Positions 52,566 through 60,524 of a stretch of 64,000 bases of DNA are shown here, in pieces. Every line of letters begins with the position of its first letter. Within the stretch, counting starts at the first letter, position 1. Position numbers and translations under genes: made by a program. Under the pieces are notes generated by a model. It did not search any database, had not been told where the DNA came from, and worked only from the letters and a program-made list of their open reading frames with translations. The stretch covers positions 22,874 through 86,873 of the forward strand of contig DATLXU010000108.1 of the NCBI GenBank assembly GCA_035575515.1, read 5' to 3'. The DNA comes from DATLXU01 sp035575515. GTDB lineage: Bacteria; Acidobacteriota; Blastocatellia; UBA7656.

Positions 52566-53900
52566 ATGGCTCAACCAACTCGTGAGGGACTCGTTCGCGG
52601 CATACGCCGCTTGGACCTGGTCGCAGTCGCAATCAACGCCATCATAGGCGCGGGCATCTTCGGATTGCCGTCGAAGGTCTTCGCTCAAACAGGCTCATTC
52701 AGCGTGCTCGCATTCGTTGCTTGCGCGGTTGTCATTGCGCTGATAACGCTTTGCTTCGCCGAAGTCGGCAGCCGCTTCAGCGCAACGGGCGGCCCCTACC
52801 TTTACGCGCGCGAGGCGTTCGGCTCGGCCGTGGGGTTTGAAGTAGGCTGGCTGCTGTGGCTGGCGCGGCTGACGGCTTTCGCCGCCAACTGCAACCTGCT
52901 CGTTGAATACGTCGCTTACTTCTGGCCCGCCGCGGGCACCGGCAACCTGCGCGTAGGCATAATAGTCGCCGTCGCCGTCGCACTAACCCTTGTGAACATA
53001 ATCGGCGTGCGCGACGCGGCGCTGGTCAGCAATTTTTTCACTGTAGGCAAGCTCATCCCTATAGCGCTTTTTATTGCCGTTGGAATATTCTTCATCAACA
53101 CAGGTAATTATTCCTTTGCAACAGCGCCGAGCTACGGCGCGTTTTCATCAGCCGTTCTTGTTTCAGTCTATGCGTTCACGGGATTCGAGATGGCGGCCAT
53201 TCCTGCGGGCGAGATTCGAGAGCCTCAGCGAAACATTCCGCTTGCTATTTTGACCGCCATCGCCATCGTCTCGCTGCTTTACATTTTAATCCAGGTCGTG
53301 TGCATAGGGACGCTGCCCGGTCTTGCTACCTCTACGAAACCGCTTGCCGACGCGAGCAATAATTTTTTGGGCCGAGCGGGCGGCGCGATCATCTCAGCAG
53401 GCGTGATCGTTTCGATCACAGGCAATCTCAACGTAATACTTCTGGCAGGCTCGCGCCTCCCATTTGCTATGGCGGAACGGGGCGAGCTGCCGCGAATCAT
53501 CTCAGCAACGCACAAACGCTTTCGCACGCCGCACGTAGCCATAATAATCACCGGTGCGGTGATGCTTGCCTTCACGATTCCGACCACGTTTTACAAGCAG
53601 GTGAACTTGAGCGTGATAGCGCGCCTGCTTTCCTACAGCGCCACCTGTGCGGCGCTGCCTGTATTGCGGCACAAGAAAGGCATGCCTGATGCTTTGTTCA
53701 AAGCTCCGGCAGGCATAGCCGTATCAATCGCGACGCTCGGATTGGCCGCATGGCTGTTGTCTAATAGCTCGTGGCTCGACGCGCGCGACTCGATGATTGC
53801 CGCAGGTATCGGATTGCTTCTTTACGCGGCTTACAAACTTGCAAAGCGCGGCGATGAGTCAACGCAAAAGCGTGGTGACGTGATGCAAGAGAGTGATTAA
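52566..53900 (+). CDS. APC family amino acid permease (paralogue)
   Basis: 444 aa, 12 helices. NAIIGAGIFGLPSKVFA is the TM1 substrate segment, GGPYLYAREAFGSAVGFEVGW matches the permease at 45744 almost word for word (first 13 residues identical), and TGFEMAAIPAGEIREPQ is TM6. Basic amino acids or other cationic substrates are possible, undetermined. The last residues (QKRGDVMQESD) are encoded inside a heptad palindrome. Transcribed alone; convergent with the DUF1440 gene. Confidence 0.92.
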   Translation: MAQPTREGLVRGIRRLDLVAVAINAIIGAGIFGLPSKVFAQTGSFSVLAFVACAVVIALITLCFAEVGSRFSATGGPYLYAREAFGSAVGFEVGWLLWLARLTAFAANCNLLVEYVAYFWPAAGTGNLRVGIIVAVAVALTLVNIIGVRDAALVSNFFTVGKLIPIALFIAVGIFFINTGNYSFATAPSYGAFSSAVLVSVYAFTGFEMAAIPAGEIREPQRNIPLAILTAIAIVSLLYILIQVVCIGTLPGLATSTKPLADASNNFLGRAGGAIISAGVIVSITGNLNVILLAGSRLPFAMAERGELPRIISATHKRFRTPHVAIIITGAVMLAFTIPTTFYKQVNLSVIARLLSYSATCAALPVLRHKKGMPDALFKAPAGIAVSIATLGLAAWLLSNSSWLDARDSMIAAGIGLLLYAAYKLAKRGDESTQKRGDVMQESD

Positions 53901-53939
53901 AATTCTTTTTGCATCACTGCTTCATAGCGCTTTTGCGTT
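53861..53939. repeat. Heptad-arm palindrome overlapping the permease 3' end
   Basis: AACGCAAAAGCG (53861-53872) pairs with CGCTTTTGCGTT (53928-53939) and, inside, GTGATGCAA (53880-53888) with TTGCATCAC (53909-53917). Units follow AACGCAA, AAGCGTG, GTGACGT, GATGCAA. The left half is coding, giving the permease its last 13 residues and stop. Confidence 0.85.
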
Positions 53940-53945
53940 CGGCTT

Positions 53946-54479
53946 CTACATAACATAGCGCACGGCGCGGCGCACCATATCCGTCGTCAATCCATAAATT
54001 AAATGCGTTGCAAGCGCATTGACGTGCGTTGAGATCGGATACTCAAGCGGCGATTTGGTTAGACCAATTACCGGCAGCGCTATTTCATCAGCGCCAAGCC
54101 ACAGCAGCGCGCCGAATGGAAGACCCGCGCCGATGGCTGTCTCCGGCATGACTTCAGCCATTGCGCCATACGCTGCGCCGTTTAGCGAGCCGAATGCATA
54201 ATGCACGATTGGCCCGGCAGCTTTCTTTTGGTCATCAGTCAACTCGTGGTTGAAAAGAGTTTCCGAAATCGCTTCCGCCGTTTTGACGGTTGGAGGCTCC
54301 TGCTCTTCGCTCTTATTCTTTTCGCCCTGCGACTCTTCTTCAGATGAAGAGAGATTTTTCATCAGAGATTGAAACTGATTCATCGCCCACGAAGCTACAA
54401 GCCCTCCGATCAATCCTGCCGCAAGCCCTTTCCACACGTTATGGTCATCCCGCCCATTTTTCCAATTGAAGATTTGCAT
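53946..54479 (-). CDS. DUF1440/YagU-like membrane protein
   Basis: About 177 aa. A first hydrophobic segment (WKGLAAGLIGGLVASWAMNQF, with the G-x-x-G-G-x-x-A-S-W-x-M-N-x-F pattern) is followed by an acidic, Glu/Lys-rich loop (SSSEEESQGEKNKSEEQE) and two further hydrophobic regions containing HYAFGSLNGAAYGAMAE and FGALLWLGADEIALPVIGL. This is the YagU/DUF1440 layout; E. coli YagU is linked to acid resistance. ATG 54479 has GGGGAAAGGTGA upstream. Confidence 0.75.
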   Translation of the reverse strand: MQIFNWKNGRDDHNVWKGLAAGLIGGLVASWAMNQFQSLMKNLSSSEEESQGEKNKSEEQEPPTVKTAEAISETLFNHELTDDQKKAAGPIVHYAFGSLNGAAYGAMAEVMPETAIGAGLPFGALLWLGADEIALPVIGLTKSPLEYPISTHVNALATHLIYGLTTDMVRRAVRYVM

Positions 54480-54602
54480 GCTTTCACCTTTCCCCTTGTA
54501 CGTTCCGATGTTGAATGGGAAATCGATAATGAAGGTCCACTGATTTAATTCTACACCATAGAGCAAGGTTGAAAGTCAAGCGCGCACGATTTGAAAAGAA
54601 TA

Positions 54603-55949
54603 TCACCGCATTTTTTCGAGGCTGAGGTTCACTCTTCGTTGAAGCTCGGCTTCGTCGAGCGTTTTAACTTCGCGCCCGTCAAACAACACGCGGCCCGCGA
54701 CCACTGTGTGAATGACATCCGATGCCATCGCGCTGAAGACGATAGCCGTCGCCGGATCAGGCACAGGCGCGTTGTGCGTCCGCGAAAGATTAATCACAAT
54801 CAGGTCTGCCTGCTTGCCCGCTTCGAGCGAGCCGGTTTTATCTTCGAGATGAAGCGCACGCGCGCCGTCAACGGTCGCAAGCCTCAGGATTCGTTCAGCA
54901 GTCGGCTCTTTGAAATCGCGCTGGGACGCCCGGTGAATGAGCGCGCACATTCTCGCTTCGCCGATCATGTCGAGGCGATTATTTGACGCAACGCTATCGG
55001 TTCCAAGCCCGACCGCAATGCCTGCACCGAGCATTTTCGCGAGCGGAGCGACGCCGTGACCGAGCTTTGCGTTCGATGTCGGACAATGCGCCACTCGCGC
55101 GCCGTGACGCGCGATGCTTGAAATGTCCTGTTCGTCAACTCTAACGCAATGAACGAGCAGCGGCGCAACAGCGAGCACGCCGAGTTGCTCGAAGTACTGA
55201 ATCGTTGACACGCCCGGAGCATGCCATTCGATGCCGCGTTCGCGAAGCCCGCGCGAGAATTCGTCATCGCCCGCAAGCATCATCCGCTGCTCGATGTGTG
55301 ATTCAGCCGCGTGTATGCAAACGTCTAAGGATTCGCGCGAAGCATATTCAGTTACTCGTTCAAACAATTGCGCCGAAACCGTGTACGGCGCGTGAGGCGA
55401 AACGCCTGCTCGCACGAGCCGTGTTTCAGTCGCGCGCATCTCTTCAACTTTCGCTTTGAGTCCATCGAGGCTATTGTCGGCATCATCGGGATTCGGGCCG
55501 AAGACTTCACGATAAGCAATGCCCCGCAATCCGCTTTCAAGCATTGCATCGAAAGCCACACGCGAATCTCCCGTGTCGGCAATGGTTGTTATCCCTGCGC
55601 GAATCGCTTCGGCTGCGCCAAGACGCGCTGACGCTGCGAGGTCGTCTTCATTCAAACGGTCATACTTGGTTCTCGTCAGTTTCCAAATCCAATCACGAAA
55701 GGCAAGCTCTTCGAGAAACCCGCGCATCAATGTCAATTCAAGATGGCTGTGCGTGTTCACAAGTCCAGGCAGAATCGCCGCGCGGCCAAACTCAATTTTT
55801 TCAGCGTCGTAAAACTCGGCCTGCGATTTCACATCCGCCTTCGAGCCGACAAAGATTATCCGCTCGCCTTCAAGGACAACCGCGCCGTCGTGTATAGGCG
55901 ATGAGCTAACGGGCATCACCCATTGTGCGCTGTAGATTCGTTTTGTCAT
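54603..55949 (-). CDS. Amidohydrolase of the SsnA/MtaD (chlorohydrolase-like deaminase) family
   Basis: Cytoplasmic metal-dependent deaminase/hydrolase, 448 aa. Metal ligands: ILPGLVNTHSHLELTLMRG (HxH), HAAES, VHCVRV and LGTDSVASNN; the C-terminus returns to the small beta-sandwich (ADLIVINLSRTHNAPVPDPA). This fits adenosine/S-adenosylhomocysteine/5'-methylthioadenosine deaminases or guanine deaminase relatives. Upstream ribosome site is weak. The 255 bp between it and the cus region contain possible operator dyads (56064-56089). Confidence 0.88.
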   Translation of the reverse strand: MTKRIYSAQWVMPVSSSPIHDGAVVLEGERIIFVGSKADVKSQAEFYDAEKIEFGRAAILPGLVNTHSHLELTLMRGFLEELAFRDWIWKLTRTKYDRLNEDDLAASARLGAAEAIRAGITTIADTGDSRVAFDAMLESGLRGIAYREVFGPNPDDADNSLDGLKAKVEEMRATETRLVRAGVSPHAPYTVSAQLFERVTEYASRESLDVCIHAAESHIEQRMMLAGDDEFSRGLRERGIEWHAPGVSTIQYFEQLGVLAVAPLLVHCVRVDEQDISSIARHGARVAHCPTSNAKLGHGVAPLAKMLGAGIAVGLGTDSVASNNRLDMIGEARMCALIHRASQRDFKEPTAERILRLATVDGARALHLEDKTGSLEAGKQADLIVINLSRTHNAPVPDPATAIVFSAMASDVIHTVVAGRVLFDGREVKTLDEAELQRRVNLSLEKMR

Positions 55950-56063
55950 CAGGCGATTGATTAGACAGGATTGCCTCTGACTTGCGCAAGAGCTTTATGA
56001 GCAATAGAGGAGAATCGCATCTGTACGTCAGCATTGGAAAAAACTCTGACGCGGTGATGGCTG

Positions 56064-56089
56064 TCACGCGATGGTGTGACTTGAGTCAT
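56064..56089. promoter_or_regulatory. Overlapping small dyads upstream of the copper cluster
   Basis: GTCAC (56064-56068)/GTGAC (56077-56081), and TGACT-TG-AGTCA (56078-56089). They are about 80 bp upstream of a TTGACG/TAGAGT pair. Could be a regulator site; statistical weight is low. Confidence 0.25.
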
Positions 56090-56165
56090 AGCCTTTAGAT
56101 TGAAATGTCTGCATATTTCTTACGCGCGATACTGAAACCGTCTGGGTGGCCTCTGCGTTAGAGAA

Positions 56166-56195
56166 TTGACGCTGCTCGAAGCGCGGTGCTAGAGT
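56166..56195 (+). promoter_or_regulatory. Possible sigma70-type promoter of the first cus-cluster gene
   Basis: TTGACG (56166-56171), 18-bp spacer, TAGAGT (56190-56195). Transcription would start almost at the ATG 56205, implying a very short or absent leader. Confidence 0.35.
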
Positions 56196-56204
56196 TTGGA
56201 TAAA

Positions 56205-56579
56205 ATGAATCGCAGTCTAATCATACTGGCTTTCATCATTGCTGTCGCGGTCAACTCGCTTGCTGCGGTCACTCCGCACATGGACGGCGACGGCGGATGC
56301 TCGGCTGCCTGCTGCCAAGCCGCGCGCCAGCATGGGCCGGGCGCGAATTTCTCGAAGCTGCGATGCCTGATTGATTGCAGCCAGCCCGGCAGCGCCGAAT
56401 CGCCTTCACCTGCTTACGCAGTCATTAACGACCAGAACAAGAAAGCCAGCGCCGCGCTTTTCGCTTTCAGAGTCGAAGTCGCGCTTCTATTTCAATCATC
56501 GAACGCCGCGCGCTCGATGATGCCCATCAAAACCGCCACGACGGATGTTTACCTCAAAACCGGCGCTCTCCTGATCTAA
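56205..56579 (+). CDS. Small secreted Cys-rich protein at head of the copper-efflux cluster
   Basis: About 124 aa. Signal peptide (1-21), then a short Cys cluster DGGCSAACCQAA and a second KLRCLIDCSQPG, with the remaining half non-descript and weakly hydrophobic. Similar small Cys-rich exported proteins are frequent next to Cu/Ag efflux genes in this phylum; a metal-sensing or chaperone role is inferred from motif and place, not shown. Low-complexity His is absent. Confidence 0.6.
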   Translation: MNRSLIILAFIIAVAVNSLAAVTPHMDGDGGCSAACCQAARQHGPGANFSKLRCLIDCSQPGSAESPSPAYAVINDQNKKASAALFAFRVEVALLFQSSNAARSMMPIKTATTDVYLKTGALLI

Positions 56580-56707
56580 AGGCCGTAGTGTGCCCATTCG
56601 ACGGCGCATTCGCACAATAACCAATAGCTTTATTTAATTCGAGCCTCGCATAAAGCATTCGCTGATGCTTGCTTAAGAGTGGCGGGGCGTTTCCTGTTGA
56701 GCTAGAT

Positions 56708-56724
56708 GAAATCTCGCAGATTTC
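56708..56724. promoter_or_regulatory. Short perfect hairpin or operator before the YtkA-like lipoprotein
   Basis: GAAATCT-CGC-AGATTTC, 7-bp arms, 36 bp upstream of the ATG at 56760. Could be an operator or a leader hairpin. Confidence 0.35.
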
Positions 56725-56759
56725 TGCTCATAGAACACAACTCGAATCGGAGGGTAGAA

Positions 56760-57194
56760 ATGTTGACCAGCATCAAAAGCGCAATCACTGGATTGTTTTT
56801 CACGCTCGCAATGCTTATCGCTGTTGGCTGCGGGTCGGGCGCGGGCGGCGAAAAGACGATCAAGTCCATTGATTCGAGCGACAACAAATTGACCATCACG
56901 CTCGCAAACGCAAGCGGCGAACTCAAGAGCGGCGACAACGAGCTTGTGCTTTCGTTCACAGAAAAATCTTCGGGCAAGCCGGTTGACATCAAAGCTGCGT
57001 CGCTCGTCTTTCACATGCCGGGCATGGGCGCGATGGCTGAGATGAACGATCAAGCGGCGCTGACGACGACAGACACGCCGGGCAGGTTTCGCGCGCATGT
57101 AACAATCGAAATGGCTGGGACCTGGGAAGCAAGGATCGGCTACGAAGGCCAGATCGGCTCAGGACAGGCCAGCTTTAATGTGCAGGCAAAATGA
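56760..57194 (+). CDS. YtkA/FixH-like lipoprotein with Met-rich metal-type motif
   Basis: About 144 aa. Lipobox IAVGC, then an immunoglobulin-like YtkA domain (SGDNELVLSFTEKSSGKPVD... VTIEMAGTWEARIGYEG) with the methionine-rich segment FHMPGMGAMAEMND, a likely Cu(I)-binding patch as seen in periplasmic proteins of Cu systems. ATG 56760 is preceded by CGGAGGG. It is directly upstream of the CusA gene, separated by a heptad palindrome, and probably delivers or shields metal ion for the pump. Confidence 0.8.
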   Translation: MLTSIKSAITGLFFTLAMLIAVGCGSGAGGEKTIKSIDSSDNKLTITLANASGELKSGDNELVLSFTEKSSGKPVDIKAASLVFHMPGMGAMAEMNDQAALTTTDTPGRFRAHVTIEMAGTWEARIGYEGQIGSGQASFNVQAK

Positions 57195-57322
57195 AACAGT
57201 GGTCAGTAATCGGTGGTCAGTTGAAAGAATGATAGTCGCCTTGAAAATGGCTCCAGGAGCCTGTTTCAAGACATTGACCATTCTTCAACCAGCCATCAAC
57301 CACTGGCCACGGGCCACTGAAC
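57195..57322. repeat. Heptad-arm palindrome with conserved core
   Basis: Left arm CAGTGGT, CAGTAAT, CGGTGGT, CAGTTGA (from 57197); core CTTGAAAATGGCTCC-AGGAGCC-TGTTTCAAG (57240-57270, split for length); right arm CATCAACCACTGGCCAC then GGGCCACTGA. Core shares about 27 of 30 positions with that at 6-34. It lies between the lipoprotein stop and the CusA ATG and leaves no room for a ribosome site. Confidence 0.88.
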
Positions 57323-57323
57323 C

Positions 57324-60300
57324 ATGATTAATCGTCTTATAGAATTCTCGCTGCGGAATCGCTTCATCATCATTGCGGCCTACTTGCTGCTCGCGGGGTG
57401 GGGCTACTGGGCGCTGCTGCGAACGCCGATTGATGCGATACCTGATTTGTCAGACAACCAAGTCATCGTCTTCACCGACTGGACTGGCCGCAGCCCTCAG
57501 GAAGTCGAAGACCAGGTGACGTATCCTCTGACGACCTCGCTTCAAGGCTTACCAGGTGTGCGCGCAGTTCGAGGCCAGTCCGCTTTCGGGTTTTCGATGA
57601 TCAATATAATCTTCGAGGACTCGGTTGATCTCTACTGGGCGCGGACGCGAGTGCTTGAGCGATTGAACCTCGTCACTGCGCAATTGCCTGCGGGGGTCAC
57701 GCCGACACTTGGGCCTGACGCTTCAGGCGTGGGACAAATCTTCTGGTACACGGTTGAGGGCGATGGCTACAGCCTGCGCGACCTGCGCTCGATTCAGGAC
57801 TGGTTCATCCGCTATCAGCTCAACTCTGTTCCCGGCGTCGCCGAAGTCGCATCCGTAGGAGGTACGGTCCAGCAATATCAGATTGATGCTGACCCGAATA
57901 AACTGCGCGGCTATTCGATTCCGTTCTCGATGCTCGTCGACGCGGTCAGTCGAAGCAATGCAAACGTCGGCGGCAACGTAGTCGAGCAGAACGGCCAGTG
58001 GTCAGTTGTGCGCGGCGTCGGACTTATCGGTTCGGTTGCCGACATTGAAAACATCGTGATCGGCGGCGCAAACGGGACTCCGGTTTATGTCCGAAACGTC
58101 GCGACCGTCAAGATTGGCGATGCATTCAGAGTAGGTGCGCTTGATCGAGATGGCCGTGAGGCTGTCGGCGGAGTCGTGATTGCCCGCTACGGCGTAAACA
58201 CCCTCGAGGTAATCAACGGCGTGAAAGAGAAGTTGAAATCGCTCGAAGCAGGGCTGCCTCGTGGCGTGAAGATAACTCCGTTTTATGATAGAACCGAGTT
58301 GATCCATCGCGCGACAGACACGCTCAAGCGCGCGCTCATCGAAGAAATCATTCTCGTCACGCTTGCCCACATAGTATTTCTCTTTCACTTCCGCTCAATC
58401 CTCATCGTGACAATCCCATTGCCGCTCGCCGTGCTGATGTCGTTTATGTTCATGCACTACATGGGCATCAGCTCGAACCTGATGTCGCTCGCGGGCATTG
58501 CAATCGCCATCGGCGTGCTGGTTGACGCTGGCATAGTCGTCACCGAAAACGCATTCCGGCACATGGAGAAAAAAGGCGTCAGCCCGCGAGATCGCGCGGG
58601 AGTGTGGCGCGGCGTTATGGAATCAACGCGATTGGTTGGACGGCCAATCTTCTTCTCAATGGCGATAATCATCCTCGCATTCGTTCCGGTCTTCGCGCTC
58701 ACGGGAAGGGAAGGGAAGCTGTTTCATCCGCTTGCCTTCACCAAGACGTTCGCTATGGTCGGCGCGACTATCATCGCAGTGACTCTGGTTCCTGTGCTTT
58801 GCACGCTGTTGCTCGGCGGGCGATTTCATTCAGAGCGAGAGAATCCCGTGATGCGTGCGCTTCACGCCGTGTATCGCCCCGCGCTAAGGTGGGCGCTCGC
58901 GCATCGAGCGATAACGATTATCACGGCGGCATCGCTGTTCGGAGGCGCGCTCTACCTTTCAACGCGAATCGGGTCGGAGTTCATGCCTGAACTCAACGAA
59001 GGCGACTTGATGTACATGCCAGTGACCGACCCGGCTGTTTCAATAAACGAAGCTCTTCGCATAATGCAGCGGCAAGATGAAATCCTGAAAACATTTCCCG
59101 AAGTTGAATGGGTCGTGGGCAAAGCGGGCCGCGCAGAGACTTCGACTGATCCTGCGCCCGTCAACATGAACGAGACTATCGTTCACCTCAAACCGATGGA
59201 CGAGTGGCGCGCAGGCATTACGCGCGAGAAGTTAGTCGCTGAGATGGATGAAAAACTTCAGATGCCCGGCGTGACCAACATCTGGACTCAGCCGATCATC
59301 AATCGCATCGAGATGCTTTCGACGGGCATTCGCACGCAGGTCGGCGTGAAGATTTTCGGCAGCGACATTAATGAATTGGAGTCGCGCTCGCGCGAAGTCG
59401 CCGCCGTGTTAAAGGCGATTCCCGGCGCGGCTGATGTCTATGCCGAGCAGATAACGGGCGCGCCTTACATTGACATCCGCATCAACCGCGAAGCGGCGGC
59501 GAGATACGGCATTGACGTCGGCGCAATTCAGGACGTGATTGACAAAGGCATCGGCGAAACAAATCTCACGGTGACCATTGAAGGGCGCAGGCGATTCCCA
59601 GTGCGCGTTCGCTATGCGCCTGAGTTTCGCACAAGCCCCGAATCGCTCGGTCAACTGCTTGTGCCTGCGCCAAACGGCGCGCAGATACCGCTCGCTCAAC
59701 TGACAACAATAAAGACCGTCTCAGGCCCGACGATGATCTCAAGCGAGAATGGTTTATTGCGCGGGACTGTTACATTGAACGTGCGAGGCCGCGACGTCGG
59801 CGGGTTCGTCGAGGAAGCAAAGCGCGTTTTGAATGATCGCGTGAAGCTGCCCGCAGGCTATTACGTCGAGTGGAGCGGCACGTATGAAAATCAGCAGCGC
59901 GCCCGCGCTCGATTGCAGCTTGTGTTGCCGATAGTGCTGCTCGTGATTTTCGTAATGCTCTATTTCACTTATCACTCATTCATCGAAGCGGCGCATGTTC
60001 TGATGGCCGTGCCGTTTGCGCTGACTGGCGGAATTTATCTGCTCTACGCGCTCGGCTACAACTTTTCGGTTGCGGTCTGGGTCGGCTTCATTGCGCTGTT
60101 CGGGACCGCTGTGCAGACGGGTGTCGTGATGGTGATCTATTTGAATGAAGCAGTCGAGCGCAAGCGCGCGGCAGTCGGCCCTCATCTGACGCGCGAGCAA
60201 TTGCAAGAAGCCGTGATGGAAGGCGCAGTGCTGAGGCTTCGCCCGAAGGTGATGACCGTTTCAACGGTAGTTGCGGGGCTGTTGCCGATTATGTGGAGCG

Positions 60301-60497
60301 CGAGCGCGGGCGCGGAAGTGATGAAGCCGCTTGCGACGCCTGTGCTCGGAGGAATGGTTTCGTCGCTGCTGCACGTGCTGATCGTGACGCCGGTGATCTT
60401 CTACTGGCTGCGCGAGCGGGAGATGCGGCGGCATAAGAAAATTGATGGCCAAAAAGAGATCGAGTCGCAGAACATTGAAACAGAGATGGCTGTCTAG
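57324..60497 (+). CDS. cusA: CusA-type Cu(I)/Ag(I) RND efflux transporter
   Basis: Inner-membrane proton-driven pump, 1057 aa, 12 helices with two large periplasmic loops. HME-RND signature RSPQEVEDQVTYPL follows TM1; GVLVDAGIVVTENAFRHMEK (TM4, with the proton-relay Asp) is of the CusA type; INRIEMLSTGIRTQVGVKI carries the Met of the periplasmic Cu/Ag cleft. The N-terminus and GSEFMPELNEGDLMYMP block are also CusA-like. Metal is therefore likely Cu+ or Ag+ rather than Zn/Co. Operon order cusA, cusC, cusB with 28- and -4-bp spacing. No Shine-Dalgarno before the ATG because of the palindrome. Confidence 0.95.
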   Translation: MINRLIEFSLRNRFIIIAAYLLLAGWGYWALLRTPIDAIPDLSDNQVIVFTDWTGRSPQEVEDQVTYPLTTSLQGLPGVRAVRGQSAFGFSMINIIFEDSVDLYWARTRVLERLNLVTAQLPAGVTPTLGPDASGVGQIFWYTVEGDGYSLRDLRSIQDWFIRYQLNSVPGVAEVASVGGTVQQYQIDADPNKLRGYSIPFSMLVDAVSRSNANVGGNVVEQNGQWSVVRGVGLIGSVADIENIVIGGANGTPVYVRNVATVKIGDAFRVGALDRDGREAVGGVVIARYGVNTLEVINGVKEKLKSLEAGLPRGVKITPFYDRTELIHRATDTLKRALIEEIILVTLAHIVFLFHFRSILIVTIPLPLAVLMSFMFMHYMGISSNLMSLAGIAIAIGVLVDAGIVVTENAFRHMEKKGVSPRDRAGVWRGVMESTRLVGRPIFFSMAIIILAFVPVFALTGREGKLFHPLAFTKTFAMVGATIIAVTLVPVLCTLLLGGRFHSERENPVMRALHAVYRPALRWALAHRAITIITAASLFGGALYLSTRIGSEFMPELNEGDLMYMPVTDPAVSINEALRIMQRQDEILKTFPEVEWVVGKAGRAETSTDPAPVNMNETIVHLKPMDEWRAGITREKLVAEMDEKLQMPGVTNIWTQPIINRIEMLSTGIRTQVGVKIFGSDINELESRSREVAAVLKAIPGAADVYAEQITGAPYIDIRINREAAARYGIDVGAIQDVIDKGIGETNLTVTIEGRRRFPVRVRYAPEFRTSPESLGQLLVPAPNGAQIPLAQLTTIKTVSGPTMISSENGLLRGTVTLNVRGRDVGGFVEEAKRVLNDRVKLPAGYYVEWSGTYENQQRARARLQLVLPIVLLVIFVMLYFTYHSFIEAAHVLMAVPFALTGGIYLLYALGYNFSVAVWVGFIALFGTAVQTGVVMVIYLNEAVERKRAAVGPHLTREQLQEAVMEGAVLRLRPKVMTVSTVVAGLLPIMWSASAGAEVMKPLATPVLGGMVSSLLHVLIVTPVIFYWLREREMRRHKKIDGQKEIESQNIETEMAV

Positions 60498-60524
60498 TCC
60501 TCTGCGTTAGAAAGAGAATATGAT

